Positions 26,594 through 34,956 of a stretch of DNA of 64,000 bases are shown here, one piece after another. Origin of the DNA: JBHGAV01 sp041946685 (GTDB lineage Bacteria; Acidobacteriota; Terriglobia; Bryobacterales; Bryobacteraceae); assembly GCA_041946685.1 (NCBI GenBank), contig JBHGAV010000006.1:50362-114361 (forward strand), in the 5' to 3' direction. The position numbers and the translations under genes are program-made. Under the pieces are notes generated by a model, which was given only the letters and a program-made list of their open reading frames with translations, had not been told where the DNA came from and made no database searches. Position 1 is the first letter of the stretch. Every line of letters begins with the position of its first letter.

Positions 26594-26666
26594 TCCTTAG
26601 CACGTTCTATTGGTCTGCCTTTGCGGGCCGGCGTTGCCGGCCGGCGGCGGGCAGGGAGTCAACGGC

Positions 26667-27068
26667 ATGAGGAGAGGCAGGGAGGCACAAGGAACCAGTC
26701 CAGGTGAGACCTACCGTCGCGGCCTGCTCGCCCGGAGGGCGGAACTGCTCTCCAGTCTGGACGTGAAGTTCGACACCGTCGCCGCCATGGGAAGGGTGGC
26801 CGAAGAGGATCAGGCGCAGGTTTCTCACGACGAGTTCATTTCCCTCAGCCTGAACATCCTCGACTATCAGCAGTTGAGGCTGATCGATGAGGCTCTAGAC
26901 CGGCTCCGCTCGGGCGACTACGGTACTTGCCTCGCCTGCGGCGAGCCCATCCCGCCTAAGCGCCTGCGCGTGTTGCCCTGGGCGCGCTACTGCGTGCCCT
27001 GCCAGGAGCGGGAGGGTCTGCGGCCCCTGGCCGAGCCGGAAGCGGCGGAGCCGCAGCCTGCCGCATAG
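26667..27068 (+). CDS. DksA/TraR-family zinc finger protein
   Basis: A 133-residue protein with a helical coiled-coil-like N-terminal half (SPGETYRRGLLARRAELLSS, then ILDYQQLRLIDEALDRLRSG) and the family zinc finger CLACGEPIPPKRLRVLPWAR followed by YCVPCQ, with all four cysteines. Such proteins bind in the RNA polymerase secondary channel and alter promoter response, often with ppGpp. The ATG at 26667 has GGGAG upstream. A clear promoter and a leader hairpin precede it, and nothing follows closely, so it is a single-gene unit. Confidence 0.9.
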   Translation: MRRGREAQGTSPGETYRRGLLARRAELLSSLDVKFDTVAAMGRVAEEDQAQVSHDEFISLSLNILDYQQLRLIDEALDRLRSGDYGTCLACGEPIPPKRLRVLPWARYCVPCQEREGLRPLAEPEAAEPQPAA

Positions 27069-27104
27069 ACGCGAAGTTCTAACCGGATCTCGCGCTACGG
27101 TCCG

Positions 27105-27383
27105 TCAACAAGCCCCTGAGGGCCGGAAGGCGGTCTTGTCGTTCTGATCTGCTGCGCTGCAAGCGGGCATCGAGCTTCGCCCGTACCGCGCGCGCGCCGG
27201 CGGGCGAAGGATGAGGAAGCGCGCCAGCCTGTCGCGGCATTGACGGTAAGCGGCCAGCGCCTGGTAGAAGGGTTCCTGGTTGTCCGCTTCCCCTATCCGG
27301 ATCTGCTCTGCGCACAATCTAGCGTAGGCGGCGTCGTATTCCGCTCTTAGCCGCCTGTATTCGCTCTGTCTCGCCTCCTCCAT
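27105..27383 (-). CDS. Small hypothetical protein
   Basis: A 92-residue possible protein. The N-terminal 60 residues are charged and helical (EEARQSEYRRLRAEYDAAYA and AAYRQCRDRLARF), the tail is basic and low complexity. No family is recognised. The frame would open with an ATG at 27383; no strong ribosome site is seen. It may be a real small acidobacterial protein, but chance coding cannot be excluded. The gap from 27384 to 27587 holds no other feature I can name. Confidence 0.4.
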   Translation of the reverse strand: MEEARQSEYRRLRAEYDAAYARLCAEQIRIGEADNQEPFYQALAAYRQCRDRLARFLILRPPARARYGRSSMPACSAADQNDKTAFRPSGAC

Positions 27384-27587
27384 ACACACATAGGACGCTG
27401 GCAAAGCCCAAATGTTTCATCGATTGTCAAAGCCGCCTGTTTTCAATGGGCTGCTAATTCCTGCGCGCCGCACGGACGGGAACGAAGGTGAATGCGGCGA
27501 TTGCCGGCCGCCGGAGAGCGCGAGTCTGTTGCCCGCTCCGTAAGGTATCATGCCTGTATCGAAGTGCCGATCGGAGGAAACGCTCTC

Positions 27588-28730
27588 ATGAAACAGCTCT
27601 TACCCACAGTGGTTCTGGCCGCCCTCGCTTGGGCGCAGCCGCCAGCCGATACCGCAGGATGGACCAAACCCGCTACGACGCATCGCCTCGCCGAGTTCCC
27701 CAAGGTCCATGCCGACGGCCGGGTCTGGTTCCAGTTCAAGGCGCCCGGCGCCAAGTTGGTGCAGGTGCGCATCATCGCCACCGACAAAGTCTATGACATG
27801 CAGAAGGACAAGGACGGCGTGTGGAACGCGGTGATCACGCCACCGGGAGTCGGCTTTCAGTACCACATGTTCATCGTTGACGGACTGGAAGTGACAGACC
27901 CAGGAAGCGAACCCTACTACAGCAACGGCATCAAGACGGGCTACGAGGGAATCGCCTCGGGTGAGGACTACTACGCCATCAAGCCCGTGCCCCACGGCCA
28001 GGTTCGGCAATACTGGTTCTTCAGCAAGGTGACCCAGACCTTCCGGCGAATGTACATCTACACTCCGCCGGACTACGATGCCAACCTAAAGGCCCGTTAT
28101 CCCGTGCTCTACCTACAGCACGGCGCCGGGGAGGACGAAGCCGAGTGGACCCATGCCGGCCTTGCTAATTTCATCCTGGATAACCTGATCGCGGAGAAGA
28201 AGGCGGTGCCCATGATGATCGTCATGAACAACGGTTTTGCCTCCCGGCCCGGCGAGACCCAAGCGCGCGGCCCGGGCGGCGCCCGCAACTTCTCGGCCTT
28301 CGAGCAGATGCTGATCGAAGAGGTCATTCCGGAAATCGACGCCAAGTTCCGCACCATCGCGGACCGCGACCATCGCGCCATGGCCGGGTTGTCCATGGGG
28401 GGCATGCAGACGTTCCAGATCGGCCTCACCCATCTCGATGTGTTCTCTCACCTCGGCATGTTCAGCGGCGCGCCGCTGGGCGCGTCCAAGCCACTGGACG
28501 ATATCCTCGCCCAGGGCGCCGCGCTCAACAAGCGCCTGCACCTGTTCTGGTTCGGCGCCGGCACGAACGAGGAGCGGTTCATTAGCCGGCAGCGGGAGCT
28601 GCGCGGCCTGTTCGAAAAGGCGGGGATCAAGGCGGTCTACTACGAGTCGCAAGGCACGGTGCACGAGTTCCAAACCTGGCGCCGCTGCCTGAACCAGTTC
28701 GCTCCGCTGCTGTTTCGGACCGGCCGGTGA
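27588..28730 (+). CDS. Secreted CE1-like esterase (feruloyl/enterochelin esterase type)
   Basis: A 380-residue exported enzyme with signal peptide ending AWAQ. Residues 40-135 are an Ig-like starch-binding-type (CBM48/E-set) domain and 140-375 an alpha/beta hydrolase of esterase family 1: TPPDYDANLKARYPVLYLQHG, the nucleophile Ser269 in GLSMGG and His359 in GTVHEF. Homologues cleave feruloyl or acetyl esters from plant xylan, so polymer de-esterification outside the cell is likely. GGAGGAAA lies 8 bases before the ATG. A longer frame to 27492 lacks a signal and is rejected. Confidence 0.9.
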   Translation: MKQLLPTVVLAALAWAQPPADTAGWTKPATTHRLAEFPKVHADGRVWFQFKAPGAKLVQVRIIATDKVYDMQKDKDGVWNAVITPPGVGFQYHMFIVDGLEVTDPGSEPYYSNGIKTGYEGIASGEDYYAIKPVPHGQVRQYWFFSKVTQTFRRMYIYTPPDYDANLKARYPVLYLQHGAGEDEAEWTHAGLANFILDNLIAEKKAVPMMIVMNNGFASRPGETQARGPGGARNFSAFEQMLIEEVIPEIDAKFRTIADRDHRAMAGLSMGGMQTFQIGLTHLDVFSHLGMFSGAPLGASKPLDDILAQGAALNKRLHLFWFGAGTNEERFISRQRELRGLFEKAGIKAVYYESQGTVHEFQTWRRCLNQFAPLLFRTGR

Positions 28731-28847
28731 GGGGGACGAGTCCCGCCGCCGGACAGTTCTTCCCACAAACGGACAGCCCTCGGCTAACCGGTTCCCGCGT
28801 CTTCAAGTACTTACGATGGTGTCTGAGTTGCATGCCCTAGTTTGACT

Positions 28848-31307
28848 ATGCCCACCCTCATGAAGGATCTACTGTTTGGCTTGCGTGTTCTGCAGCGGAG
28901 CCCCTGGTTCACGGTGGTTGTAGTCTTGACGCTCGGCCTGGGCATTGCGGTGAACACCGCGGTGTTCAGTTGGATCGACACCGTCCTGTTGCGCCCCTTC
29001 CCGGGAGTCGGCGATCCGGGCCGGCTTGCGCTCATCGAGACCGTGACGCCCGCTGGAGAGTACCTGGTCAACACTTCCTATCTTGACTACCTGGACTACC
29101 GGGACAAGTTGAAGCTTGTCGCGGGGGTCGCGCTCGGGCGCTTCACTCCTCTCAGCGTGGGCGCCGACGGAAAGACGTCGCGCGCCTGGGCGGAACTCGT
29201 CTCGGCCAACTATTTCGATCTCCTCCAGGTGAAGCCCCTGTTGGGACGGACATTCCTTCCTGAAGAGGTCCGCGAGGAAGGTGGCGCCCCGGTCGCCGTG
29301 CTTAGCTATGGCATGTGGCGGTCGCGATTCGGAGGCGACTCCAATGTGCTAGGTAAGAAGCTGCGCTTAAACCGCCACGACTTTACCATCATTGGTGTGG
29401 CCCCGCAGGATTTCCGCGGCACTACGGCGGGAGTCCTCTACGATGTCTGGCTTCCCTCCACGATGGCCACGGCGATGGGCACCGGCACGGGCACCCTGCG
29501 CTACCGCGGCACGCGCGACCAGACCTCCACGGTCGTCCGCTTGAAGCCGGGCGTCACCATCGAGCAGGCGCGCGCGGAAGTCGACGCGCTGGGGAAGCGC
29601 CTCGCCGATCTCTATCCCGCCACCAATCGGGGGATCGATCTCACCGTGACACCGCTCTGGCAAGGGCATCTCGGGGCGCAGGGCATGCTGCTTCAGCCGC
29701 TGCGCGTCCTGATGGCTCTGTCGGTGCTGCTTCTGCTCGTCGTCTGCGCAAACGTCGCCAATCTTATGCTGGCCCGCGCCGTCTCCCGCCGGAAGGAGTT
29801 CGGCGTCCGCCTGGCACTAGGCGCCGGGCGTCCCCGTCTGGCGGTGCAGCTCATGATCGAGACTCTGCTTCTCGCCGCCGGGGGCGTGGTGGTAGGCATT
29901 GTGCTGGTTCTTTGGATCGGGCAATCGCTCCTGTCGCTGATTCCCATCAAGGACGTTCCGTTGGATCTGGGCGGCCGCGTCAACCTCCCGACCTTCGGCT
30001 TCACGCTCCTCTGCGCCGTCGCGGCGACGTTGCTGTCCGGCGCTGTTCCGGCTCTGTTTGCGGCGCGCTCCGGCTTGAGCGAGAGCCTGAAGGCGAGCGG
30101 CCGTGGCGGCGACGCCGATTCCGGATCGCACCGGCTCCGCGCACTGCTCGTGGTTTCCGAGATGGCGATGGTCATGGTAGCCCTGATAGGCGCGGGTCTC
30201 TTCTATCGGAGTTTCAGGAACGCCAGCGGCATCGAGCCAGGCTTCGACCGGACCAATACGTTAGTCGCGCAGTTCTATCTCTCGAACGCTGGTTACTCGG
30301 CTGTGGAACAGCACGATTTCTGCCGGAACCTCCGTGCGCGGCTGGAATCGAAGCCCGGCGTGATCGGCGTTACCTACTCGGACGTTACGCCAATGTCGAC
30401 TGCCTCGGGTACCGGCTCCACTCCCTGGCACGACATCTCTGTTGACGGGTATTCTCCCGCGCCGGGTGAGCAGATGATGATCCACCGTGCCACGGTCGCC
30501 CCAGACTATTTCAACCTGCTGCGAATTCCGCTGCTTGAAGGCCGCGAGTTCACTGAACTGGATTCTCCCGATGCACCCAACGTGATCATCGTTAATGAGA
30601 CTTTCGCCAGGAGGTTCTTCCGGGGAGAGAACCCCATCGGCCGGAAGATCCGCTGCGAGCGCCGCCAGATGACGGTTGTCGGGCTGGTCAAGGACAGCAA
30701 ATATCACACCCCGATCGAAAGGCCGACTCCGTTCTTTTACATTCCGTTCCGGCAGTGGTTCGCGCCCGGCCTCAATTTTTCGATCTTCGTGAAGACCGCC
30801 GGGGATCCGTCGCTGATGATCCCCGTGCTGCGCCAGGAGGCCTTATCGCTCAACCAGGATGCGTTATTCAGCGCGAGGCTGCTGAGCGAGGCCACGGCCG
30901 GCTCGCTCTTTGCCCAGCGTGCGGCGGCAAGCCTGCTCGGGGTGCTGGGCGCCATCGCAATCCTGCTCGCGGCCGTCGGCCTGTACAGCGTCATGAGCTA
31001 CGCGGTGAGCCAGCGCACGCGTGAGATCGGTATCCGGATGGCGCTGGGCGCCAAGCCGGGTGACGTGCTCCGGCAGGTGTTAGTGCAGGGCCTTCTGCTG
31101 GTGATTCCGGGGCTGCTCGCCGGGGGCTTCCTCGCTCTGGCGGCGGCGCGCGTCGTCAAAGGGTTGCTCGTGAACGTCTCGTCGTCGGACCCTCTCACCT
31201 TCCTCGCTGCGGCCGTGTTTCTCGCGGTCGTGGCCACGATGGCGAGCTTCCTGCCGGCCCAGCGCGCCATGCGCGTCGATCCCATGGTCACATTACGGAA
31301 CGAGTGA
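28848..31307 (+). CDS. MacB/FtsX-like ABC permease, acidobacterial duplicated orphan type (ADOP)
   Basis: An 819-residue membrane protein with the duplicated layout of ADOP permeases. An N-terminal segment (LLFGLRVLQRSPWFTVVVVL) and periplasmic domain are followed by three helices and FGVRLALGAGRPRLAVQLMI; then a second copy has a periplasmic domain and helices with REIGIRMALGAKPGDVLRQV, ending MRVDPMVTLRNE. Homologues are usually found without an ATPase gene next to them, as here. They may export small molecules or transmit a mechanical signal. The ATG at 28848 or 28860 may be the start. The last 15 bases overlap the convergent hydrolase gene. Confidence 0.92.
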   Translation: MPTLMKDLLFGLRVLQRSPWFTVVVVLTLGLGIAVNTAVFSWIDTVLLRPFPGVGDPGRLALIETVTPAGEYLVNTSYLDYLDYRDKLKLVAGVALGRFTPLSVGADGKTSRAWAELVSANYFDLLQVKPLLGRTFLPEEVREEGGAPVAVLSYGMWRSRFGGDSNVLGKKLRLNRHDFTIIGVAPQDFRGTTAGVLYDVWLPSTMATAMGTGTGTLRYRGTRDQTSTVVRLKPGVTIEQARAEVDALGKRLADLYPATNRGIDLTVTPLWQGHLGAQGMLLQPLRVLMALSVLLLLVVCANVANLMLARAVSRRKEFGVRLALGAGRPRLAVQLMIETLLLAAGGVVVGIVLVLWIGQSLLSLIPIKDVPLDLGGRVNLPTFGFTLLCAVAATLLSGAVPALFAARSGLSESLKASGRGGDADSGSHRLRALLVVSEMAMVMVALIGAGLFYRSFRNASGIEPGFDRTNTLVAQFYLSNAGYSAVEQHDFCRNLRARLESKPGVIGVTYSDVTPMSTASGTGSTPWHDISVDGYSPAPGEQMMIHRATVAPDYFNLLRIPLLEGREFTELDSPDAPNVIIVNETFARRFFRGENPIGRKIRCERRQMTVVGLVKDSKYHTPIERPTPFFYIPFRQWFAPGLNFSIFVKTAGDPSLMIPVLRQEALSLNQDALFSARLLSEATAGSLFAQRAAASLLGVLGAIAILLAAVGLYSVMSYAVSQRTREIGIRMALGAKPGDVLRQVLVQGLLLVIPGLLAGGFLALAAARVVKGLLVNVSSSDPLTFLAAAVFLAVVATMASFLPAQRAMRVDPMVTLRNE

Positions 31308-32609
31308 CGGCCACCTTTTGTCGATCCAACCGCCGACGTAATCGAACATGTTCTTCACCGAGTTCGAGTATTGTCCGGGAGTCTGCTCGCAAGCCGTGCA
31401 GGGCGTGAAGCCGTGCACGGCTCCTTCGATCACCACGAAATCCTTGTCCTTGCTCTTGGCCAGGTCGAAGTGGATCTCGTTGTCGCGGATGAAGTAGTGC
31501 CCTCCCATGGCCATGATCAGTAGCGGCGCCGAGATCGACTGAAGCGCACAGGGCACGGAATTGTTGCTGGAGCACCAGTCGATCTCGTCCATCGAGTCCT
31601 TGGCCCGGGTCGCATTCGCGCTCAGAAACGAGCGGATCGTCAGCAGGCGCGTGCCGCCGCTGAACCGTGCATCCGTCGCGGGAAGCGACGGGTCCGGCCG
31701 CCGCACGCTCTCGACGATCTCGTTCACAACGGTTCCATCGTTGCGCAGCAGCTTCTGCGGCTTGAGCGTGCCGTGATGAATGCTGGGGTCGAGCTGCATC
31801 AAACGGCCCCCTCCTCCCTTGACCACCAGGAACACGTCATCGTCCGGATACCGGTAGACACCCTTGTCGATGGCGTTCAGCTTCTCGGTGGCAAGGTCGA
31901 TCAGGCGGTTCAGCCGCTTCGCCTGCGCGGCGAAGTAACGCTTCTTGAACGCTTCCGAATAGGTGGACGCGCCCTTGGGGTTGTAGCCGTTCTTCGGGTC
32001 GAAGGGGTCGAGCGACGGATCAATCTGCGGCGCCTGGTTCTGGTTCACGATGGCCGCGTCGTTGGTGACCGCCGGGTTGATGCTCCTGAGCGAGTTCACC
32101 GAGTTGCCCGGATGCGCGTCGGCCAGGATGATCCCGTCCGCCGGCGGCAGTCCCACGAGGTTCTTTCCGCACTGAATCAGCTTCCCGGGACCCTGGCAGT
32201 AGGACACGCCGTTTTCGGCCACCGCCTGGTAGAAGGTCATCGTCGGGCCCCCGCCGCTGTGCCCCCAGAGCAAGACCTTGGTGATACCGGGCCGCATCCG
32301 CAGAAACTCCACGCCCGACCGGATGTCCAGGGCGTTCTCCTCCCAGCGGACCTCCGCTTCGCTGTTGTCGGACCGGGGATTCATGCACAGCACCAGGTAG
32401 CCCCGCCCCGCCAGTTCCGTGCAAGCAAGAGTGCCCAAGAAGTTGGCCGTCCGGTGGGCGACCAACACCCCGACGTGCGGCGCCGGCCCGGCGTCCGGCT
32501 TGTAGAGCGCACCCTTCACCGTCGAGGGCGAAAACTGTATGTAAAGCGGGTTGCTCTGGCTGAAGGCCGCGAGCGCCGGCAGGCTGAGAAGCAGTACTTT
32601 GCGGATCAT
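31293..32609 (-). CDS. Secreted alpha/beta hydrolase
   Basis: A 438-residue exported protein (signal MIRKVLLLSLPALAAFSQ). The nucleophile elbow is GHSGGG with Ser118, preceded by VLVAHRTANFLG and followed late by VIEGAVHGFTPC, the likely catalytic histidine. A long insertion (about 130-300) separates core elements. The substrate is unknown; related proteins are annotated as esterases or dienelactone hydrolase-like. The ATG at 32609 has GGAG upstream and is divergent from the exported enolase gene (104 bases between starts), while its 3' end overlaps the permease gene by 15 bases. Confidence 0.85.
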   Translation of the reverse strand: MIRKVLLLSLPALAAFSQSNPLYIQFSPSTVKGALYKPDAGPAPHVGVLVAHRTANFLGTLACTELAGRGYLVLCMNPRSDNSEAEVRWEENALDIRSGVEFLRMRPGITKVLLWGHSGGGPTMTFYQAVAENGVSYCQGPGKLIQCGKNLVGLPPADGIILADAHPGNSVNSLRSINPAVTNDAAIVNQNQAPQIDPSLDPFDPKNGYNPKGASTYSEAFKKRYFAAQAKRLNRLIDLATEKLNAIDKGVYRYPDDDVFLVVKGGGGRLMQLDPSIHHGTLKPQKLLRNDGTVVNEIVESVRRPDPSLPATDARFSGGTRLLTIRSFLSANATRAKDSMDEIDWCSSNNSVPCALQSISAPLLIMAMGGHYFIRDNEIHFDLAKSKDKDFVVIEGAVHGFTPCTACEQTPGQYSNSVKNMFDYVGGWIDKRWPSLVP

Positions 32610-32713
32610 CGTTGCTCCAGTTTGCCCGATGCCGCCGTGCCAGTCAAAAGCGGCGGCTTGCGCGCCGGGCTGCGCCTGGACGAGAATGGCTCGCTGAGGA
32701 GACCCCAAAAGCC

Positions 32714-34051
32714 ATGAAACAGTCTGTGAAGAACCTTGTCGGGCGGCGTTCGTTCTTCAAGTCCGCCGCCGCAGCTCTGGGATCTGCGTTTTGGGCCGAC
32801 GAGACCCTGGATGCGGCCCTCCAGAATGTGAACACGGCGAGCAAGCCGTCCGAGCTGAAGATCACGGACATGCGCATGGCTGCTCTCGGCAGCGGACTGA
32901 TCCGCATCGACACCAACCAGGGCATCTCGGGGTACGGCGAGAACCGTGACGGGGCGGCCCGCTATCAGGTGCTGGAGCTGAAGCGCCTGGTGGTGGGGGA
33001 GAACCCGTGCAGCGTGGACAAGATCTTCCGGAAGATCAAACAGTTCGGCTACCACGCGCGGCAGGGGGGCGGCGTGTCGGGGGTGGAGGTGGCGCTGTGG
33101 GACCTGGCGGGTAAGGCGTTCAATATGTCGGTCTCGAACATGCTGGGCGGCCGGTTCCGCGACCGGATCCGCGTCTACTGCGACACCCCGGGGGCGGCCG
33201 ACGAGAAGACCTTCAAGGAGCGCATGCAGCGCCGCATCGCGGACGGGTTCACGTTCTTCAAGGTCGACGTGGGAGTGAATCTAATCCAGAAGACGCCCGG
33301 CACCATGGTCTATCCCGCCGGTGCTGACATCAACGGCAACACGGTGCACATGTTCACCGGTCTGGAACTCACAGACAAGGGCATCGCCCTGATGGGCGAC
33401 TACATGGCGAGGGTGCGCGAGGCGGCGGGCTGGCAGGTCCCGATTGCCACGGATCACTTCGGGCACATCGGGGTGAACTCCTGCATCCGGCTTGGCAAGG
33501 CCTTCGAGAAGTACAACCTGGCGTGGATGGAGGACTTCATTCCATGGCAGTACACGGAACTCTGGAAGAAAATCACAGACGCCATCGAGACCCCCACGCT
33601 GACCGGCGAGGACATCTACCTGAAGGAGGGCTTCCTCGAACTGGCCAGGAACCACGCGGTGGACATGCTCCAGCCGGACCTGCTGACCTCGGGCGGGATC
33701 CTTGAGACACACAAGATCGGAGACGCCATCCAGGAGTACGGAGTGCCCATGGTGATGCATAACGCCAGCTCTCCGGTGGGTTTCTTTGCGAACGTGCACT
33801 GCGCGGCAGCCACGGAGAATTTCCTCGTTCTGGAGAACCACGCGGTGGACCGGCCGGAATGGGGCGACATCGTGGACGGCGTTGAGAAGCCCGTTGTCAA
33901 CAAGGGCTACGTCAAAGTGCCGGACGGTCCCGGGCTGGGCTTTACCCTCAACGAGGAAGCGATCAAAAAGCAGATGCGTGACCCCGCCTACTTCGAGCCC
34001 ACCCCCCAGTGGGACATCAAGGAACGCATCAACGACCGCCTCTGGAGCTAG
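32714..34051 (+). CDS. Tat-exported enolase-superfamily enzyme (mandelate racemase/sugar-acid dehydratase type)
   Basis: A 445-residue protein. A twin-arginine-like leader GRRSFFKSAAAALGSAFW is followed by the capping domain (EVALWDLAGKAFNMSVSNML) and the barrel. Probable catalytic and metal residues: Lys183 (FFKVDVG), Asp247 (IATDHFGH), Glu273 (WMEDF), Glu299 (TGEDIYL) and His349 (VMHNASS). It likely dehydrates or epimerises a sugar acid, and its export implies a periplasmic reaction. It is followed 43 bases later by a CBM9-like gene and is divergent from a secreted hydrolase, which fits work on plant polymer breakdown products. Confidence 0.88.
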   Translation: MKQSVKNLVGRRSFFKSAAAALGSAFWADETLDAALQNVNTASKPSELKITDMRMAALGSGLIRIDTNQGISGYGENRDGAARYQVLELKRLVVGENPCSVDKIFRKIKQFGYHARQGGGVSGVEVALWDLAGKAFNMSVSNMLGGRFRDRIRVYCDTPGAADEKTFKERMQRRIADGFTFFKVDVGVNLIQKTPGTMVYPAGADINGNTVHMFTGLELTDKGIALMGDYMARVREAAGWQVPIATDHFGHIGVNSCIRLGKAFEKYNLAWMEDFIPWQYTELWKKITDAIETPTLTGEDIYLKEGFLELARNHAVDMLQPDLLTSGGILETHKIGDAIQEYGVPMVMHNASSPVGFFANVHCAAATENFLVLENHAVDRPEWGDIVDGVEKPVVNKGYVKVPDGPGLGFTLNEEAIKKQMRDPAYFEPTPQWDIKERINDRLWS

Positions 34052-34094
34052 CCCCGACAACAACTGGTGACTTTGGGGTAGGGAAGCAACGCGC

Positions 34095-34928
34095 ATGAGA
34101 CTTCTTTCCATCACGATTGGCTTGGCAGCAATGATGTGTTTCGCCCAGACGGGCTGGGAGGACGGCTATGCAAGACCCCTGCCCATACCTCGTCTGGTGC
34201 AACCTCCGGTGATCGACGGCGATCTTGCCGAATGGAAGTACCTGGCGTTCAACGACGGAGTATGGGATCTGTTCCGGGTGATGCGCTCGCCGTGGTACGA
34301 CCCTTCCATCAACCGGCTGACCGACCAGGGGAATGAACCGTCGATCGAGGAGGACCTGGCTGCTCGCTACTACACGGCTTGGGATGACAAGTACCTCTAC
34401 ATGGGCGCCGAAGTCCACGACAACGTGCATGACGTGGAGGATCCCAAGCCCGCGCCGGAGCGTTGGATGTTCAAGGACGCGATCTGCTGGTTCATCGAGG
34501 CGCCGCGGCGTGCGACGGGGAAGAAGTTCGGCCGGGGAGATAATGCGTTCTGTTTCCTTGCCGATGCCACAAAGCCCCCGCACGGCGCCTGGTGGAGGCA
34601 CGGGAACACCGAGAAGAGCTACATAGAAGAGCCGCTGCCCGCGCAAAGCGTCGATTATGTGGTCCGTCTGGACCCTTGGAAGACGGGAAAAGGCGACTTC
34701 ATCCTGGAGGCCCGCGTGGAGATGGCGCCGACTTTCGGCGCAAGCGATCCCCAATGGCGGCCGCCGAGAATCGGTGACGAGTACGGCCTGGAGATCGTCC
34801 ACACCGATCCCGACGGTGGATCGTACGGCGCGCACCTGCTCATCTACGGCAAGGCGGACGACGACTCGACGTGGGGAAGGGCCGTGCTGACAGGTCCAGT
34901 CAAACCCCCGGTGAGAAAACCCAGGTGA
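34095..34928 (+). CDS. Secreted CBM9-like carbohydrate-binding protein
   Basis: A 277-residue exported protein (signal MRLLSITIGLAAMMCFAQ). The domain begins VQPPVIDGDLAEWKYLAFND, the pattern of family 9 carbohydrate-binding modules and the related DOMON-like sandwich, with AAWDDKYLYM-type strands (YYTAWDDKYLYMGAEVHDN) and LEARVEMAP. It probably binds sugars or a redox cofactor near the outer membrane. It is 43 bases downstream of the exported enolase gene and may share its transcript; it converges with the GT-C gene. Confidence 0.82.
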   Translation: MRLLSITIGLAAMMCFAQTGWEDGYARPLPIPRLVQPPVIDGDLAEWKYLAFNDGVWDLFRVMRSPWYDPSINRLTDQGNEPSIEEDLAARYYTAWDDKYLYMGAEVHDNVHDVEDPKPAPERWMFKDAICWFIEAPRRATGKKFGRGDNAFCFLADATKPPHGAWWRHGNTEKSYIEEPLPAQSVDYVVRLDPWKTGKGDFILEARVEMAPTFGASDPQWRPPRIGDEYGLEIVHTDPDGGSYGAHLLIYGKADDDSTWGRAVLTGPVKPPVRKPR

Positions 34929-34956
34929 GTTGAATCGCGGGGCGCCGCGGGGAAGG

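Noticed and set aside
34936..34949. Hairpin CGCGG/CCGCG between the CBM9-like and GT-C genes as a terminator.
   Set aside because: The stem is only five pairs with no T-run, at a level expected by chance in GC-rich DNA.
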